A stretch of 64,000 nucleotides of DNA from Cephalopachus bancanus (taxonomy: Eukaryota; Chordata; Mammalia; Primates; Tarsiidae). The stretch is taken from contig JAPVLO010000997.1 in NCBI GenBank assembly GCA_027257055.1, positions 62,001 to 126,000 of the forward strand. Reading direction: 5' to 3'. The notes beneath the pieces were generated by a model. The model worked only from the letters and a program-made list of their open reading frames with translations. It ran no database searches and had not been told where the DNA came from. Shown piece by piece: positions 61,029 to 64,000 of this stretch (its first letter is position 1; each line of letters opens with the position of its first letter). The translations under genes and the position numbers were made by a program.

Positions 61029-61330
61029 GAGCCGGGCTCAGTGGCTCAGCCTGTAATCCCGCGCTTTGGGAGGCTGAGGTGAGTGGATTGCCTGAGCCCG
61101 CGGGTTCAAGACCCGCCTGGACAACTTGGCAAGACCTCATCTCTACAATAAATCGAAAAATTAGCCGGGCGTGATGGTACTCGCCTGTAGTTCCGGCTAC
61201 TTGGAAGACTGAGGCGGAAGGATCGCGGGAGCCCAGCAGGTAGAGGCTGCGGTGGCCGGAAGTGTGCCACTGCACTCCCATCTGGGTGACAAAGTGAGAC
61301 TCCAACTCAAAAAAATAAAAAGAAGAAAGA
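61029..61330 (+). mobile_element. S3 SINE
   Basis: Full dimer with GCGGGTTCAAGACCCGC, one change from the S3 hairpin loop. Confidence 0.9.
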
Positions 61331-61344
61331 AAAAGAAACGGGTG

Positions 61345-61565
61345 TCTCACTTCAGAATACTGATCTGAATACAGCGGCATGGAACCGAGAATGAAGCAGT
61401 ACTTTTACTTCCCCTTTCTGTGCAGAGTATATAAATATATTATGAACACTATACAGAATAAACTGGAATAAAGTGAACACCTATTTCATTGCCGTCCAGG
61501 TCAAAAAGTGGAGTATTTCTTGCACTCCAGACTAGGCATCCCTTCTACAATTCCGGCACTCCCCT
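61345..61565. mobile_element. Probable LINE 3' UTR fragment
   Basis: AAAGTGAACACCTATTTCATTGCCGTCCAGGTC resembles LINE 3' UTR text. Weak. Confidence 0.35.
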
Positions 61566-61593
61566 GACTTTTTTTTTTTTTTTGAAAGTAGTA

Positions 61594-61900
61594 TTTAGGG
61601 CTGGGTTTGATGGCTCAGCCAATAATCCCAGCACTTTGGGAGGCTGAGGCGAGTAGATATTCTGAACCCTCGGCTTCGAGACCAGCCCGGGCAACTTGGC
61701 AAAACCTCATCTCTACAATAAATAATAATGAAAAAAAAATTAGCTGGGCATGATAGCACGCACCTGTAGTTCTGGCTACTTAGAACTTGGAAGCCTAAGA
61801 TGGAAGGATTGTCGGAGCCCAGCAGGTCGATGCTGGGGTGGCTGTGATTGTGCAACTGCACTCCAGCCTGGGCGACAGAGTGAGATTCCAACTAAAAAAA
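61594..61900 (+). mobile_element. S2/S3 SINE
   Basis: Duplication AAAGTAGTATTTAGG / AAAGTAGGATTTAGG. Confidence 0.88.
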
Positions 61901-61915
61901 AAAAGTAGGATTTAG

Positions 61916-62246
<331 letters not shown>

Positions 62247-62359
62247 GATTTATTAAGAAGACAGAAAAGCGCCCTCAGTGGGAGGGGACCTGAGAGAAGG
62301 TTGCTCCATCCTGGCTTTTGTAATTAATTGTCAACATGGAAATTCCTCGTTTTCCCTTC

Positions 62360-62657
62360 CTTTTTTTTTTGGTTTTATTTTTGGAGGGGGGCCAGAGTCT
62401 CATTCTGTTGCCTTGGCTGGAATGCAGTGACACACTCATGGCTACCATAGACATGACCTGATGAGCTCAGGTGATCCTTCTGCCTCAGCCTCCAGAGTAA
62501 CTTGGGACTATAGATGCCCAACCATGCCCAGCTAATTTTTTGATTTATTGTGGAGACAAAATCTCACCAAGCTGGTCTTGAACCCCTGGGCTCAGGCAAT
62601 CCTCTCAACTCTGCCTCCCAAAGTGCTAGGATTATGGGCATGAGCCACTGTGCCCTG
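62360..62657 (-). mobile_element. S1/S2 SINE, array member 1
   Basis: Old dimer with several deletions. Confidence 0.82.
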
Positions 62658-62664
62658 TTTTTCT

Positions 62665-62955
62665 CTTTTTTTTTTTCTGAGTTGGAGTCTCACTCTGTCA
62701 CCCAGACTGGAGTGCAGTGGCCACTCCCGGCCACCGCAGCCTTGACCCGCTGGGCTCCGGCGATCCTTCTGCCTCAGCCTTCCAAGTAGCTGGAACTACA
62801 GGCGTGCGCTACCATGCCTGGCTAATTTTTGATTTATTGTAGAGATGAGGTCTCGCCAAGTTGCCCAGGCAGGTCTCGAACCCACAGGCTCAGGCAATCC
62901 ACTCACCTCAGCCTCCCAAAGGCGCGGGATTACAGGCTGAGCCACCGAGTCCGGC
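62665..62955 (-). mobile_element. S3 SINE, array member 2
   Basis: Well preserved dimer. Confidence 0.9.
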
Positions 62956-62956
62956 T

Positions 62957-63267
62957 ATTTTTTTTGTTTTGTTTTTTTTGAGTTGAAGTCCCAGTCTGTC
63001 ACCCAGGCTGCAGGACAGTGGCACGTTCATGGCCACCACAGCCTTGACCTGCTGGGCACAGGCGATCCTTCCGTCTCAGCCTTTCAAGTAGCTGGAACTA
63101 CAGGCGTGGACCAACAAGCCCAGCTAATTTTTTTTTTAATTTATTGTAGAGATGAGGTCTCACCAAGTTGCCCAGGCTGTTCTCAAACCCGTGGGCTCAG
63201 GCAATCCCCTCACCTTGGCCTCCCAAAATGCTACTGGTATTACAGGCTTGAGTCACCACGGCCAGCC
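62957..63267 (-). mobile_element. S2 SINE, array member 3
   Basis: Dimer with GGCCACCACAGCCTTGACC right arm. Confidence 0.87.
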
Positions 63268-63557
63268 AATTTTTTTTTTGAGTTGGAGTCTCACTCAGTC
63301 GCCCAGACTGGAGTGCAGTGGCCGCTCCCAGTCACTGCAGCCCCGACCTACTGGGCTCCACCGATCCTTCCGCCTCAGCCTTCCAAGTAGCTAGAACTAC
63401 AGGCACGGGCTACCACGCCCGGCTAATTTTTTTGGTTTATTGTAGAGATGAGGTCTCGCCAAGTTGCCCAGGCGGGTCTCGAACCTGCAGGCTCAGCCAA
63501 TTCACTCACCTCAGCCTCCCAAAGCGCGGGATTACAGGCTGAGCACCAAACCCGGCC
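63268..63557 (-). mobile_element. S3 SINE, array member 4
   Basis: Well preserved dimer directly abutting its neighbours. Confidence 0.9.
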
Positions 63558-63738
63558 TTTTTTTTTTTTTTTTTTTTTTTGAGATAGGGTGTTGCTCTGT
63601 TGCCCAGGCTGGAGTCCAGTGGCATGGTCCTGGCTCACTGAAGCCTCAAACTTCTGGGCTCAACCTGTCTTCCCATTTTAGCTTTCTGAGTAGCTGGGAC
63701 TACAGGTACACACCACCACACCTGGCTAATTTTTTTTT
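63558..63738 (-). mobile_element. Alu monomer or right arm, array member 5
   Basis: T21 then GAGATAGGGTGTTGCTCTGT; old arm ending at CTGGCTAAT, the linker position. Confidence 0.8.
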
Positions 63739-64000
63739 TTTTTTTAAGTTGGAGTCTCACTCTGTCACCCAGACTGGAGTGCAGTGGCCGCTCCCGACCA
63801 CTGCAGCCTCGACCTGCTGGGCTCCAGCGATCCTTGCGCCTCAACCTTCCAAGTAGCTGGAACTACAGGTGCACGCTACCACAACTGGCTCATTTTTTAA
63901 AAAATTTATTTTAGAGATGAGGTCTCTCCAAGTTGCCCAGGCGGGTCTCGAACCCTTGGGCTCAGGCAATCCACTTACCTCAGCCTCCCAAAGGCGCGGG
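63739..64000 (-). mobile_element. S3 SINE, array member 6 (runs off the window)
   Basis: Inserted at the linker of the preceding old element; cut by the window end at AAAGGCGCGGG. Confidence 0.88.

Noticed and set aside
62360..64000. Regularly spaced direct repeats that could look like a CRISPR array
   Set aside because: Units are about 290 bases, carry poly-A tails and 7SL similarity; they are SINEs in a mammalian genome.

Overview
The window is mammalian nuclear DNA: split genes with GT-AG introns, CpG-island promoters, and about 70 7SL-derived (Alu-type) SINEs. The protein-coding exons are those of the human chromosome 12q13.13 block ZNF740 - ITGB7 - RARG. Dimeric AluJ-like elements are present, so the genome is a primate. 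The abundant young SINEs are neither AluS/AluY (anthropoids) nor the lemur/loris types I know. By exclusion I favour a tarsier-like, non-anthropoid primate. That is an inference from SINE structure, not a database match.

Layout. (1) 1-2.6 kb: probable 3' UTR of ZNF740 on the plus strand; its stop codon lies outside the window. (2) 2.99-16.77 kb, minus strand: 14 coding exons of ITGB7 (integrin beta-7) and its poly(A) signal, tail-to-tail with ZNF740. A likely non-coding first exon lies near 27.3 kb, which makes 16.8-27.3 kb a SINE-packed intron 1. (3) 27.4-30.6 kb: short intergenic spacer. (4) 30.6-53.0 kb, minus strand: the whole RARG gene (retinoic acid receptor gamma). It has seven shared coding exons and two alternative first coding exons, gamma-1 at 48.0 kb and gamma-2 at 40.5 kb. 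The gamma-2 exon has its own CpG-rich promoter with a DR5 retinoic acid response element. (5) 53-64 kb: intergenic DNA, ending in dense SINE arrays. No gene is recognisable there.

Integrity. All RARG exons join in frame to 454 (gamma-1) and 443 (gamma-2) codons, and the three residues that define the gamma ligand pocket are present. ITGB7 joins in frame except for one missing base in coding exon 2. That base loss would end the protein before the ligand-binding site; it is either an assembly error or a real null allele.

SINE grades. S1 is AluJ-like and oldest. S2 is intermediate: left arm reads CACRCCTATAATCCCAGC, right arm contains GGCCATGAGC. S3 is young: left arm reads TGGCTCAGCCTGTAATCCCG with a GCGGGTTCGAGACCCGC hairpin, and the right arm contains GGCCGGGAGCGGCC. 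The S3 changes bring both RNA polymerase III promoter boxes closer to tRNA consensus. Several arrays show repeated insertion into the same target site. SINE boundaries are good to roughly 10 bases; exon boundaries were set by splice signals plus reading-frame phase.
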